Source of the DNA: Thermoplasmata archaeon
GTDB taxonomy: Archaea > Thermoplasmatota > Thermoplasmata > Lutacidiplasmatales > UBA184
Assembly: GCA_030040865.1 (NCBI GenBank)
Contig: JASHSX010000087.1
Location: forward strand, 1-62,126
Direction of reading: 5' to 3'
DNA length: 62,126 nucleotides
Shown: positions 24,072-33,100 of the stretch, one piece after another
How the letters are laid out: the number at the start of each line of letters is the position of its first letter
Position numbering within the stretch: the stretch's first letter is position 1
Made by a program: the position numbers and the translations under genes
The notes under the pieces: generated by a model
The model's database searches: none
What the model was told of the DNA's origin: nothing
Seen by the model: only the letters and a program-made list of their open reading frames with translations

Positions 24072-25319
24072 GTGTCGGACGAGCGCCTTGTGGAGGACTA
24101 CCACCCGGCGACCGCCGCCCAGCGTCATCTCCCCGCGTCGATCGTGCTCTGGGACGAAACCCTGCGCGACGGGGAGCAGATGCCCGGCGTCCACTTCTCC
24201 CCCGAGGAGAAGCTCCGGATCGCCGAGAGGCTCTCGGACGCCGGTGTCCCGCTCCTGAACGCGGGTATCCCCGTCGTCTCCGAGGAAGAGGCGCGGGCCG
24301 TGAAGCTCGTCGCCGACGCAGGACTCCGGGCGAAGGTCCTGGCCGCCGGCCGGACGGTGGCGGGGGACGTGGACGCCGTAGTCCGGAGCGGGGCCACCCA
24401 CATCGCGATCTTCGTGGCCGCCAGCAACGTCCACCTCCGCTACAAGCTCAAGATGACCCAGGACGAGGTCCTGCAGGCCTCGGTCACGACGGTCCGCCAG
24501 GCGAAGGACGCCGGGCTGCACGTCGCCTACGTCACCGAGGACACCGTCCGGGCTCCGTTCGACTTCGTCGAGCGGCTGTACCGCGCCGTTCAGGAGGCGG
24601 GGGCGGACCGACTCGTGGTCGCGGACACGGTCGGGATCATGACGCCCCTCACCTTCCGCTGGTACCTCGAGGAGTTCGTCCGACGGGTCCGCCCGAAAGA
24701 CCTCTCGGTCCACTGTCACAACGATTTCGGCCTGGCCACCGCGAACACCCTCACGGCGGTCGAGTGCGGGGCCACCGCGCCCCACGTATGCGTGAACGGG
24801 CTCGGCGAGCGCGCCGGCAACGCGTCGCTCGAGGAGGTGGTGATGGGGCTCGAGTCGCTCTACGGCGTGAAGACGGGGATCCGCACCGAGTCGCTCTACG
24901 AGCTCTCCCAACTGGTCGAGGAGCTCTCGGGCGTCCCCATCGCCGCCAACAAGGCGCTGGTCGGCTACAACGCTTTCTCGCACGAGGCGGGTATCCACAC
25001 GCACGGCATTCTCGCGAACACGCTCACCTACGAACCGCTCCAGCCCGAGGTCGTCGGGCGCCGACGGCAGATGATCCTCGGCAAGCACACGGGAAAGGCC
25101 GCCCTCGTGGAGAAGCTCAAGGAGCGCGGGATCACGGCCCCCGACCCGCTTCTCCTCGAACTGCTCCGCCAGGTGAAGACCGAGACCGAATCCCGCTCGA
25201 AGGCGGACCTCCAGCGGTTCGTCGAGCAGTACCGCACGCTTTTCGGGCGGCCGGGCCTGTCGGATACGGAGTTCTGGGCGATCGTCGAGGCGGTCGGGAT
25301 CCGGACGGGGAAGGCATGA
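24072..25319 (+). CDS. 2-isopropylmalate synthase / homocitrate synthase family enzyme
   Basis: The 415-residue protein is a DRE-TIM metallolyase: LWDETLRDGEQMPGVHFS at the start of the barrel, VHCHNDFGLATAN with metal-binding His pair, NGLGERAGNASLEE, and YNAFSHEAGIHTHGI in the subdomain after the barrel. It condenses acetyl-CoA with a 2-oxoacid. At this length the C-terminal leucine-binding regulatory domain of typical LeuA (about 500 residues) is missing, so it resembles homocitrate synthase or citramalate-type enzymes and should lack classical leucine feedback. The following leuCDB genes make leucine synthesis the simplest reading, but chain elongation of 2-oxoglutarate is equally possible. 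GTG start; its TGA overlaps the leuC ATG. Confidence 0.9.
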   Translation: MSDERLVEDYHPATAAQRHLPASIVLWDETLRDGEQMPGVHFSPEEKLRIAERLSDAGVPLLNAGIPVVSEEEARAVKLVADAGLRAKVLAAGRTVAGDVDAVVRSGATHIAIFVAASNVHLRYKLKMTQDEVLQASVTTVRQAKDAGLHVAYVTEDTVRAPFDFVERLYRAVQEAGADRLVVADTVGIMTPLTFRWYLEEFVRRVRPKDLSVHCHNDFGLATANTLTAVECGATAPHVCVNGLGERAGNASLEEVVMGLESLYGVKTGIRTESLYELSQLVEELSGVPIAANKALVGYNAFSHEAGIHTHGILANTLTYEPLQPEVVGRRRQMILGKHTGKAALVEKLKERGITAPDPLLLELLRQVKTETESRSKADLQRFVEQYRTLFGRPGLSDTEFWAIVEAVGIRTGKA

Positions 25320-26599
25320 CGCAGCGGAACGGCCACGGGATGACGCTCGCCGAGAAGGTGCTGGCGCGGGTCTCCGGCGAGGAGCACGTCGTGCCCGGGC
25401 AGATCGTCGAAGGCGCCGTCGACCTCGCGATGATGCACGAGCAAGGGGCCCAGACCGTCGGCCCGTTCCACCAGATGGGCGCCGAGAAGGTCTGGGACCC
25501 CGATCGCGTCGTGATCGCGATCGACCACTGGGTGCCGGCCTCCACGGAGGGCGCCGCGGTCCTGCACCGGATCCTGAGGAAGTTCGCCCAGGAGACTTCC
25601 CTGCCGCACTTCTACGACGTCGGGCAGCACGGGATCTGCCACCAGATCCTCGCCGAGAACGGGTGGGTCGTCCCGGGGGACCTCGCCGTCGGTACCGACT
25701 CGCACACGAACATGCTCGGCGCGATGGGGGCGCTCGCCACGGGGATCGGGCCGACCGAGATGGCCGCGGTCCTGGCATTGGGTCGGCTGTGGCTCAAGGT
25801 CCCGTCGACGATCCAGATCCGGGTCCGCGGCACGTTCGGCGACGGCGTCACGGCGAAGGACCTCGTCCTTCGCGTCCTGGGCGAGGTGAAGACGACCGGC
25901 GCGACCTACAAGTCCGTGGAGTTCACCGGTCCGACGATCGCGGGGCTCTCGATGCCCGAGCGGTTCACGATCTGCAACATGACGACCGAGATGGGAGCGA
26001 AGACGGGGATGATCGCGCCGGACGAGGCGACGTTCGACTACCTCCGTCCGATCGCCAAGCACGCGATGCATCCGCTCGCCGCCGATGCCGACGCGGCGTA
26101 CGAAAAGACGATCGACGTCGATGTGACGGGGATGCCGCCGATGGTGGCGTGCCCGTACTCCCCGGACAACGTCCGTCCGCTCCCCGACGTCGCGCGGGAG
26201 CACGTCAAGGTCGACCAGGTGTTCCTGGGTTCCTGCACGAACGCCCGGATCGAGGACCTCCGCGAGGGGGCCGCGCTCATGAAGGGTTCGAAGGTCGCGA
26301 AAGGGGTGCGGTTCATCGTCTCCCCCGCGTCGACGAAGATCTACGACCAGTGCCTGCGCGAGGGGATCATCGAGACGTTCACCGACGCCGGCGCCGTTTT
26401 CACTAACTCGAGCTGCTCGGCGTGCTTCGGCGGCAACATGGGGATCCTCGCGCCCGACGAGGTCTGCGCGTCGTCGTCGAACCGCAACTTCCCCGGACGG
26501 ATGGGGGCCAAGGAGGCCCGGATCTACCTGATGTCCCCCGCCGCGGTCGTCGCGACGGCGATCCGGGGCGAGATCACCGATCCGCGCACCATGCGCTAG
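25316..26599 (+). CDS. leuC: 3-isopropylmalate / homoaconitate dehydratase, large subunit
   Basis: The 427-residue protein is the aconitase-type large subunit in its short, LeuC/HacA archaeal form. The 4Fe-4S ligands are in GSCTNARIEDLREGA (about residue 305) and SSCSACFGG (about 365-370). Other marks are DHWVPASTEGAA, GQHGICHQI, VGTDSHTNMLGAMGALATGIGPTEMA and SSNRNFPGRMG. With the small subunit it isomerises 2-isopropylmalate or homocitrate by dehydration and rehydration. It is coupled by ATGA overlap to the synthase. Substrate specificity lies largely in the small subunit and is not fixed by this sequence. Confidence 0.94.
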   Translation: MTQRNGHGMTLAEKVLARVSGEEHVVPGQIVEGAVDLAMMHEQGAQTVGPFHQMGAEKVWDPDRVVIAIDHWVPASTEGAAVLHRILRKFAQETSLPHFYDVGQHGICHQILAENGWVVPGDLAVGTDSHTNMLGAMGALATGIGPTEMAAVLALGRLWLKVPSTIQIRVRGTFGDGVTAKDLVLRVLGEVKTTGATYKSVEFTGPTIAGLSMPERFTICNMTTEMGAKTGMIAPDEATFDYLRPIAKHAMHPLAADADAAYEKTIDVDVTGMPPMVACPYSPDNVRPLPDVAREHVKVDQVFLGSCTNARIEDLREGAALMKGSKVAKGVRFIVSPASTKIYDQCLREGIIETFTDAGAVFTNSSCSACFGGNMGILAPDEVCASSSNRNFPGRMGAKEARIYLMSPAAVVATAIRGEITDPRTMR

Positions 26600-26613
26600 G
26601 CGAACGAGGTCCC

Positions 26614-27153
26614 GTGCAGGAGATCATCGAGGGGAGGGTCTGGACGCTCGGTCGCGACGTCGACACGGACCAGATCATCTCCGGCAAGTACCTCACGATC
26701 ATCGACCCGAACGAGCTCAAGAAGCACGTCTTCGAGATCGCCCTGCCCGAATTCGCGAGCGAAGCCCGGGCGGGCGACATCCTCGTCGCCGACGAGAACT
26801 TTGGCTCCGGCTCGAGCCGCGAGCACGCCCCGCAGGCGATGCGCGCGATCGGAGTGGGCGCCGTCGTGGCCGACTCGTTCGCGCGAATCTTCTACCGGAA
26901 CGCGATCAACCTCGGCATCCCGACGATCGAAGCGCGCGGGGTCCGGGCGATCTTCGAGAAGGGCGACACCGCCCGGATCGAGATGCGCGGCGGCCGTGTG
27001 ACGAACGTTCGGACCGGCGCGTCGATCGCTTTCCCGCCGATCCCGGCCCATCTCCTCGGTCTCCTCGAGGCGGGGGGGCTCGTCGAGAAGGTCCGTCAGG
27101 AACTCGCGTCGCGGAAGGCGGCCGCGTCACCCCCGCCGCCTCCGGTGCCATGA
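26614..27153 (+). CDS. leuD: 3-isopropylmalate / homoaconitate dehydratase, small subunit
   Basis: A 179-residue small subunit. RDVDTDQIISGKYLTIIDPNEL at the N-terminus, then DENFGSGSSREHAPQAMRAIG (swivelling domain), SFARIFYRNAINLGIPTIE, and HLLGLLEAGGLVEKVR. The loop corresponding to the specificity-determining YLRT/YLVY segment of archaeal small subunits reads KYLTIID here; YLRT-type loops are linked to broad or malate-type substrates, so YLTI is not decisive. The start is GTG 26614 with GAGGT eight bases upstream. The last residues are Pro-rich, and the TGA overlaps the next ATG. Confidence 0.93.
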   Translation: MQEIIEGRVWTLGRDVDTDQIISGKYLTIIDPNELKKHVFEIALPEFASEARAGDILVADENFGSGSSREHAPQAMRAIGVGAVVADSFARIFYRNAINLGIPTIEARGVRAIFEKGDTARIEMRGGRVTNVRTGASIAFPPIPAHLLGLLEAGGLVEKVRQELASRKAAASPPPPPVP

Positions 27154-28283
27154 GGGCGGCCGGCTACACGATCGCCGCGTTCCCGGGCGACGGGACGGGA
27201 CCCGAGGTCGTCCGAGAGGGGCAGAAGGTGCTGGACGCCCTGGCGGAAGGGGGCCCGGCGCCCTGGACGGTCACGACCTATCCCGGCGGAGGGCAGTACT
27301 ACCTCGCGAAGGGCCGGGAGTGGGATCCGGAGAGCGAGGCGGCCGCGCACGCAGCGGACGCGATCCTCCTCGGTGCCGTCGGGTGGCCGGGCGCGACGCT
27401 TCCGAACGGCGACATCGCCGGTCGTGCCCTCGTCCTGGGACTCCGCGAGGGTCTCGACCTCTACTCGAACGTTCGACCGTGCCGGCTGTACCCGGGCGTC
27501 AAGCACCGTATCAGCGGCGAGTACCGGTCGGTCTGGTCGCCGGACCGGGTCGACATGGTCATCGTGCGGGAGAACACCGAGGACCTGTACACTCCGGCCC
27601 GCGGACGGCTGAGCCGGGGCGGGGAGACCGAGGTCGCCGTGGACACCCGACTGATCACGCGGAAGGGTTCCGAGCGCGTGGTCCGACGGGCGTTCGAGAT
27701 CGCGACCGCACGGAACCGCGGGGCTCCCGACGACGGAGTGAAGCGGGTGACGTGCGTCGACAAGTCGAACGTCCTCGAGGGGTGCCGATTCTTCCGGGAG
27801 ACATTCGACCGGGTCGCCGCCGAGTTCCCCCGGATCGAGAGGGACTACGCGTACGTCGACGCCTTCACGCAGTGGCTGATCCGGAACCCGGAGCGGTACA
27901 ACGTGGTCGTCACGACCAACATGATGGGGGACATCGTGACCGACCTCGCCGCCGTCCTTCAGGGCGGCATGGGGTTCGCGTCGGGGGGCAACATCGGGGA
28001 CGCGCACGGCATGTTCGAGCCCGTCCACGGGAGCGCCCCCAAGTACGCCGGCAAGAACCAGGTGAATCCGTACGCGACGTTCTTCGCGGTCGAGCAGATG
28101 CTCCGCTGGCTCGCGGACCGGCATCACGACGACGGACTGCGCCGACAGGCGGATCGCCTCGAGCGCGCCCTCGCCCGCACTCTCGCCGACGGGGGTTCCG
28201 GCACGTACGACCAGGGAGGGTCGGCGACGACCCGAGAGGCCGGGGACCGCGTGGCGGCGGCGGTCCGGTCCGAGGCGCGATGA
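27150..28283 (+). CDS. Isopropylmalate / isocitrate dehydrogenase family oxidoreductase
   Basis: The 377-residue protein is a decarboxylating beta-hydroxyacid dehydrogenase: FPGDGTGPEVVREGQKVLD, ILLGAVGWPGATLPNG, YSNVRPCRLYPGVKHR, VIVRENTEDLYTPARG, the catalytic Lys in CVDKSNVLEG and metal-binding Asp in YVDAFTQW and NMMGDIVTDLAA, then EPVHGSAPKYAGKNQVNP. In true LeuB the arginine-rich VRPLTG...ENTGGIYFG segments differ; ENTEDLY is more like isocitrate or homoisocitrate dehydrogenases. In this operon it should oxidise 3-isopropylmalate or homoisocitrate. Overlaps leuD upstream and the thiolase downstream by four bases each. Confidence 0.9.
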   Translation: MRAAGYTIAAFPGDGTGPEVVREGQKVLDALAEGGPAPWTVTTYPGGGQYYLAKGREWDPESEAAAHAADAILLGAVGWPGATLPNGDIAGRALVLGLREGLDLYSNVRPCRLYPGVKHRISGEYRSVWSPDRVDMVIVRENTEDLYTPARGRLSRGGETEVAVDTRLITRKGSERVVRRAFEIATARNRGAPDDGVKRVTCVDKSNVLEGCRFFRETFDRVAAEFPRIERDYAYVDAFTQWLIRNPERYNVVVTTNMMGDIVTDLAAVLQGGMGFASGGNIGDAHGMFEPVHGSAPKYAGKNQVNPYATFFAVEQMLRWLADRHHDDGLRRQADRLERALARTLADGGSGTYDQGGSATTREAGDRVAAAVRSEAR

Positions 28284-29464
28284 TCGGCCGGCGCGTCGCG
28301 CTCGTGGGAGGGGCCTCCACGCCGTTCGGCGTCCGGCCGACGACGTGGACCGAGCTGGCCCAGGAGGTGGGAGCTGCCCTGTTCCGGGCGATGCCCGAGC
28401 TCCGGGCCGAGGACGTCGATTCGCTCTTCGTCGGCGCGGCCGAGCCGGAACGGTTCGCCTTCCAGTCGCACGTCGCCCCGTTGGTCGCGGAACAGATGGG
28501 ACTGCAGCCGCGCCGGATCCTCCAGCGGACCGAGCTCGCCTGCGCCTCGGGCCAGTCCGCCATCCGTTCCGCGTACGCCGCGATCGCGGCCGGACTCTCG
28601 GACGTCGCCGTCGCGGTCGGCGTGGAGAAGATGAACCTTCCCGATATGGCCGAGGCGAACAGCGCAATGGGTTGCGTCCTCGACCGGGCGTGGGACGGAC
28701 CGCACGGGGCGACGGCTCCGCCGTTCTTCGCGATGGTCGCCCAGCGTCACATGCTCGAGTACGGGACCACGGAGGAGCAACTCGCGGCGGTCTCGGAGAA
28801 GAACCATCGATTCGCCAACTCCAACCCCAACGCCCAGTTCTACGCGAAGACGTTCGCCCGCGACAAGCTCCTGCGGCTGCCGGTCGTGGCGCCCCCGCTT
28901 CGTCTGGGGGACTGCTCTTCGATGACGGACGGGGCCGCAGCCGTGGTGCTGGTCGCCGAGGATCTCGCGCGGAAGTATACCGCGACGCCCGGGTGGGTGC
29001 GCGGGACCGGTCAGTACTCGGACTTCCACAATCTCGCGAACGCCGGGTCGCTCACCGACTGGGTCGGGATGAAGCACGCCGTACGCGAGGCGCTCCGCAG
29101 CGCGAAGATCGAGACGGCCGACCTCGACCTTGCCGAGCTCCACGACTGCTTCACGATCTCGGAGATCATCGAGTATGAGGCGCTCGGGCTGTGCGGTCCC
29201 GGCGAGGGCGGTCGGTTCGCGGCGGACGGTCGCGGGGAGCTGGGCGGTGATCTCGCCGTGAACACCCGGGGGGGACTGCTCGGATGCGGTCACCCGCTCG
29301 GGGCGACCGGGATCTCCCAGGCGCTCGAGGTCTACCAGCAGTTCGCCGGAACCGTCCCTCCCGTCCGTCAGGTGAGCTCGCCCGAGTGGGCGCTCGTCCA
29401 CAACCTGTCCGGAAGCGCGAACGTGCACTCGGTGATGGTCTATCAACGGGGGCAAGGCTCCTGA
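28280..29464 (+). CDS. Thiolase (acetyl-CoA C-acetyltransferase family, archaeal/SCP2-like)
   Basis: The 394-residue protein has the nucleophile Cys in ELACASGQSAIRSAYAAI (about residue 92), the NEAF-equivalent His in LAELHDCFTISEIIEYEALG (about 287), and the second catalytic Cys-His in GGLLGCGHPLGATG (about 335). It belongs to the archaeal thiolase group that works with a DUF35 partner, condensing two acetyl-CoA to acetoacetyl-CoA or cleaving 3-ketoacyl-CoA. The DUF35 gene lies directly downstream. In several archaea both join HMG-CoA synthase in one complex; that enzyme is not in the window. ATG overlaps the dehydrogenase stop, so it is part of the leu-type operon. Confidence 0.93.
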   Translation: MIGRRVALVGGASTPFGVRPTTWTELAQEVGAALFRAMPELRAEDVDSLFVGAAEPERFAFQSHVAPLVAEQMGLQPRRILQRTELACASGQSAIRSAYAAIAAGLSDVAVAVGVEKMNLPDMAEANSAMGCVLDRAWDGPHGATAPPFFAMVAQRHMLEYGTTEEQLAAVSEKNHRFANSNPNAQFYAKTFARDKLLRLPVVAPPLRLGDCSSMTDGAAAVVLVAEDLARKYTATPGWVRGTGQYSDFHNLANAGSLTDWVGMKHAVREALRSAKIETADLDLAELHDCFTISEIIEYEALGLCGPGEGGRFAADGRGELGGDLAVNTRGGLLGCGHPLGATGISQALEVYQQFAGTVPPVRQVSSPEWALVHNLSGSANVHSVMVYQRGQGS

Positions 29465-29496
29465 GCGCGCCGGCGAAACCCCGCCGACCTACCGCG

Positions 29497-29982
29497 GTGA
29501 TCCCGGCCGCCGAAACGGGGCCCGCCCCGGTCTCGTCCCCACCGAAGAAGGAGCGGGGAACGCCGTTCCTGCTCGACTTCGTTCCGCTCGAGGGAGAGAA
29601 GGAGACCCGACTGAAGCCGTTCTTCGATCGCCTGCGGGAGGGTCGCCTTTCCACCACGAAATGCCCTCGGGACGGTCGGATCGACTGGCCGCCGCGGGTC
29701 ACCTGTCCCCGATGCCACACCGAGTCGCTCGAGTGGATCGACCTCCCGGACCAGGGTCGCTTGTATGCGTTCAGCGCGGTGCTCGGGGGCGCCCCGCTGG
29801 GGATGGAGTCCGAGGTCCCGTTCGCCGTGGGGCTCGTCGACCTCGACGGGGCACCGCTCCGCCTGTACGGTCGGATCGAGGGTCGGCCGTGGAACGAGCT
29901 CGCCGTCGGGGAGCCGGTCCGCGTGGAAACGTACGACGTCGGCGACGGGCGCTTCTTCTACCGGTTCCGTACGGTGCGATAG
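29497..29982 (+). CDS. DUF35 OB-fold / zinc-ribbon acyl-CoA-associated protein
   Basis: A protein of 161 residues (from GTG 29497) with an N-terminal helix KPFFDRLREGRL, a rubredoxin-like zinc knuckle (TKCPRDG and TCPRCH) at about 55-80, and an OB-fold with GRLYAFSAV, VPFAVGLVDLDGAPLRLYGRI and VGEPVRVET. In archaea DUF35 proteins bridge thiolase and HMG-CoA synthase and channel acyl-CoA. One of four expected zinc Cys is Asp here (CPRD), so zinc binding may be altered. The frame is open before 29497, where it overlaps the thiolase; the GTG is the first sensible start after the thiolase stop, but is not certain. Confidence 0.85.
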   Translation: MIPAAETGPAPVSSPPKKERGTPFLLDFVPLEGEKETRLKPFFDRLREGRLSTTKCPRDGRIDWPPRVTCPRCHTESLEWIDLPDQGRLYAFSAVLGGAPLGMESEVPFAVGLVDLDGAPLRLYGRIEGRPWNELAVGEPVRVETYDVGDGRFFYRFRTVR

Positions 29983-30065
29983 GCGAGGAGCGACGCACGC
30001 GGAAACTCGGTCGTCCCGTAGTTCCGGAGTCCCGAAGACCGACCGCGGCGTCTCTCGGTAACAGC

Positions 30066-30075
30066 CTATTTATAG
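30066..30075 (+). promoter_or_regulatory. TATA box of aglB
   Basis: CTATTTATAG, a near-consensus archaeal TATA box about 50 bases before the aglB ATG; transcription would begin near 30097 with a leader of about 25 bases. Confidence 0.7.
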
Positions 30076-30121
30076 AGCCCGTCGGTCTCGCGCGCCGCCA
30101 ATAGCAGGGTATACGCCGTCC

Positions 30122-33100
30122 ATGGAGTCGTCGCGAACGGGTTGGTGGCACCGCCACGGTTGGACCGTGGCGATCCTGCTCGCGGCGTTCGGGATCGCGT
30201 TCGCGATCCGGACGGTCTGGACGTACCCCATCGTCGCGCAGTACGGACCGCTCTACACGTACGCGGGCGGCTCGGACTCCTACTACCACTCGCGCGTGAT
30301 GTCGTACATCATCCTCAACCATACGAATCTCGTGAAGGACCCGCTCCTTCGGTTTCCGGTCGGCGCGATCAACCCGCGCGAGCCGCTGTTCGACTGGATG
30401 AACGCGCTGCTCGGCCTCGTCTTCGCTCCGTTCTTCGGCGGCAACGCCGTCGTGGCGGGCGCGTGGTTCCTCGACCTCCAGGCCCCGCTGTGGGCGGCGC
30501 TCAGCGTGTTTCCGATCTACTGGATCGGCAAGGAGGTCAGCAACCGACGGATGGGCCTCATCGCGGCGCTGATCTACCCGTTCCTCTCCGCGAGCATCGA
30601 CTCGTCGATCTTCGGCTATGCGAACTATCTCTCGTTCTACACGTTCATCATCTTAGTCGCCCTGTATTCGTACCTCCGCACGGTCCGGGCCGTCGGGAGC
30701 CGGAAGTGGATCGCGAGCTACCGGCACCCGCGCCAGTACTGGCCCGGCCTGAGGGCGTTCCTTAGGACCGAGCGGACGGCGGTCAAGTGGGCGGTCTTCA
30801 CGGGGGTCTGTCTGGGCGCGACCGCGCTCGCGTGGCAGGGATACACGTACGTCGTCGTCGTGATCGTCCTCGCCCTCGTCATCTCCGTCGTCGCCGAGCG
30901 GATCCGCAAGGTCGATTCGTTCGGGATGTACGTCTGCGCCTGGATCGTGGGGGCCGTCGGCTTTCCGATGGAGCTGCCGTACTACCTCGTCCAGTACCAC
31001 TCGGACATCTACGGGTTCGAGTCGTTCTTCCTGCTCCAGTTCTTGATTTACTTCGGCGCGCTCCTCCTCCTGCTCCCGTTCGTCATGCTGCGGGACGTTC
31101 CGTGGGTCTTCTCGATCCCGCTCATGGTCGGGGTGATGGGGGCCGGGATCGCCGGCCTCGCGATCGTGAACCCGAGCCTGTTCACGACGATCGTCACGGG
31201 CCAGGGCTACTTCGTGAAGACCCTGATCTACTCGACCGTCGCCGAGGCCCAGGCGCCGACCGTCGACGAGCTCGTGATCGGCTACGGGGTCGTCACGTTC
31301 TTCCTCGCCTTCGCCGGCGTCGGGATCTTCCTGTACCTGCTCGTAAAAGGGCGGTTCAAGCGGGTCCACGTCGTCTTCCTCGTCTTCGCGATCCTCTCGA
31401 TCTACCTGCCCGTCTCCGCGACCAAGTTCTTCCTGTTGGGGTCCCCCGCGTTCGCGCTCCTGCCGGCCGAGGCGATCCGGCGGGCGCTCGACGTGGGCTC
31501 GTATCCCGAGCTGCGCCGTACCGTCGCCTCCCTCTCGGACCGACGCAGCCAGTTCGCCGCGTTCCGCAAGGCGTTCAAGGCGCGTCACGTCCTCGTCATG
31601 CTGCTCGTTCTCGTGATCCTGCTCCCGAACGTCTGGGTCTCGATCGACGCGGGGATCCCGGGGAACACGAAGTCCGGCTACGCCGCCCAGGTCGGCGCCA
31701 CGCTCCCGCCGTGGCTCCAGCTCAACACCACGAGCCCGTCGTCGTACTACTTCGGCGCTGCGGGCTCGTCGCTCGACACGCCCAACCAGTACGATAGCGC
31801 CGGATACAATTGGCTCGCGACGTTAGACACGAACATCCCCGAGCCCGATCGTCCCGCCTTCGTGAGCTGGTGGGACTACGGGTTCCAGGCGATCGACCAG
31901 GGTCAGCATCCGAGCGTCGCGGACAACTTCCAGAACGGGATCGACCCGGCCGGTCAGTTCCTCCTCGCGCAGAACGAGTCGATCGCCATCGGCGTGCTCG
32001 CGACGACGCTGCTCACCGGGATCCCCGCGCAGAGCGCCACCACGTACCTCCCGGCGAACCTGAACCAGATCCTCGCGGCCGACGGCCTCAATACCTCCCG
32101 GCTCAACGGCTACCTCCTCAATCAGGGCAGCGATTACACTACGGTGGTCAACAACCCGACGCTCTACCTCCCCGTCGACGCCAGCACCCTGACCGCCGAG
32201 AACGCGATGTACATGGTCGTCTCGTACTACATCGCCGGCAAGCTGCCGCTCTCGGGCGTCGCGAAGGTCTACAACGACGTCCAGGCGTACACGGGCAACT
32301 CGATCCGCTACGCGATGAGCGACACCCGACTGTTCCCCTTCAGCGGTACCGACACCGGCATCTACTACGCGCCGGCCGACCTCACGGGTCGGGTCATCGA
32401 CGGCGCGGGGAACCCGTCGACGTACTTCAACGTCACCGTGCTCGGCAGCGACGGCAACACCTACCCCGAGGGCCAGGTGCCCGCGGACGTGAGCGCGGTC
32501 AACTACAACATCAATTATTTCGCACCGTTCTACGACTCGATGATCTACCACATCTACATCGGCTACAACGGGACCGATGTCGGGGCGGGTTCGGGCATCC
32601 CGTGCATCAGCTTGAACTGCACGAGCTACCCGCTCGAACCCGGCTGGATGCTCCAGCACTTCCAAGTCATCTACGAGACCGCCTACCTCTGCCCCTCCCA
32701 GACCGACACGGCGGCCTGCTCGGCCACCAACCGCCCGACCGCGATCTCCCAGGCGGCGGCGACCGGTGCCTACGCCGACCTCTCGGCGGACAACTACTTC
32801 AACGGCGGCGAGAGCTTCCTTCAGTACTACCCCGGCCAGACCCTCCTCGGCGAGGTGGTACTCCCCGACGGGACGCCGGTCGCCGGGGCACGCGTGACCG
32901 TCGACGACGGCTGGGGGATCCCGCACATGACGGCCGTCACGGCCAAGGACGGCTCGTTCTCCCTGGTGCTACCCCCGGGAAACGACACCGTCAACGTGAC
33001 GATCGGGACCGTGAACGGGCTCTCGCAGCAGGGGGCCACGCTCCTCAAGTCCGTGAAGATCGACGTGCCGAACGCGATCGGTCTCTCCTACGACGCGCCG

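Noticed and set aside
29284..29496. Extra N-terminal residues for the DUF35 protein from an ATG inside the thiolase gene
   Set aside because: This would overlap 180 bases of the thiolase gene. The residues are Arg/Pro-rich and unlike DUF35 proteins.
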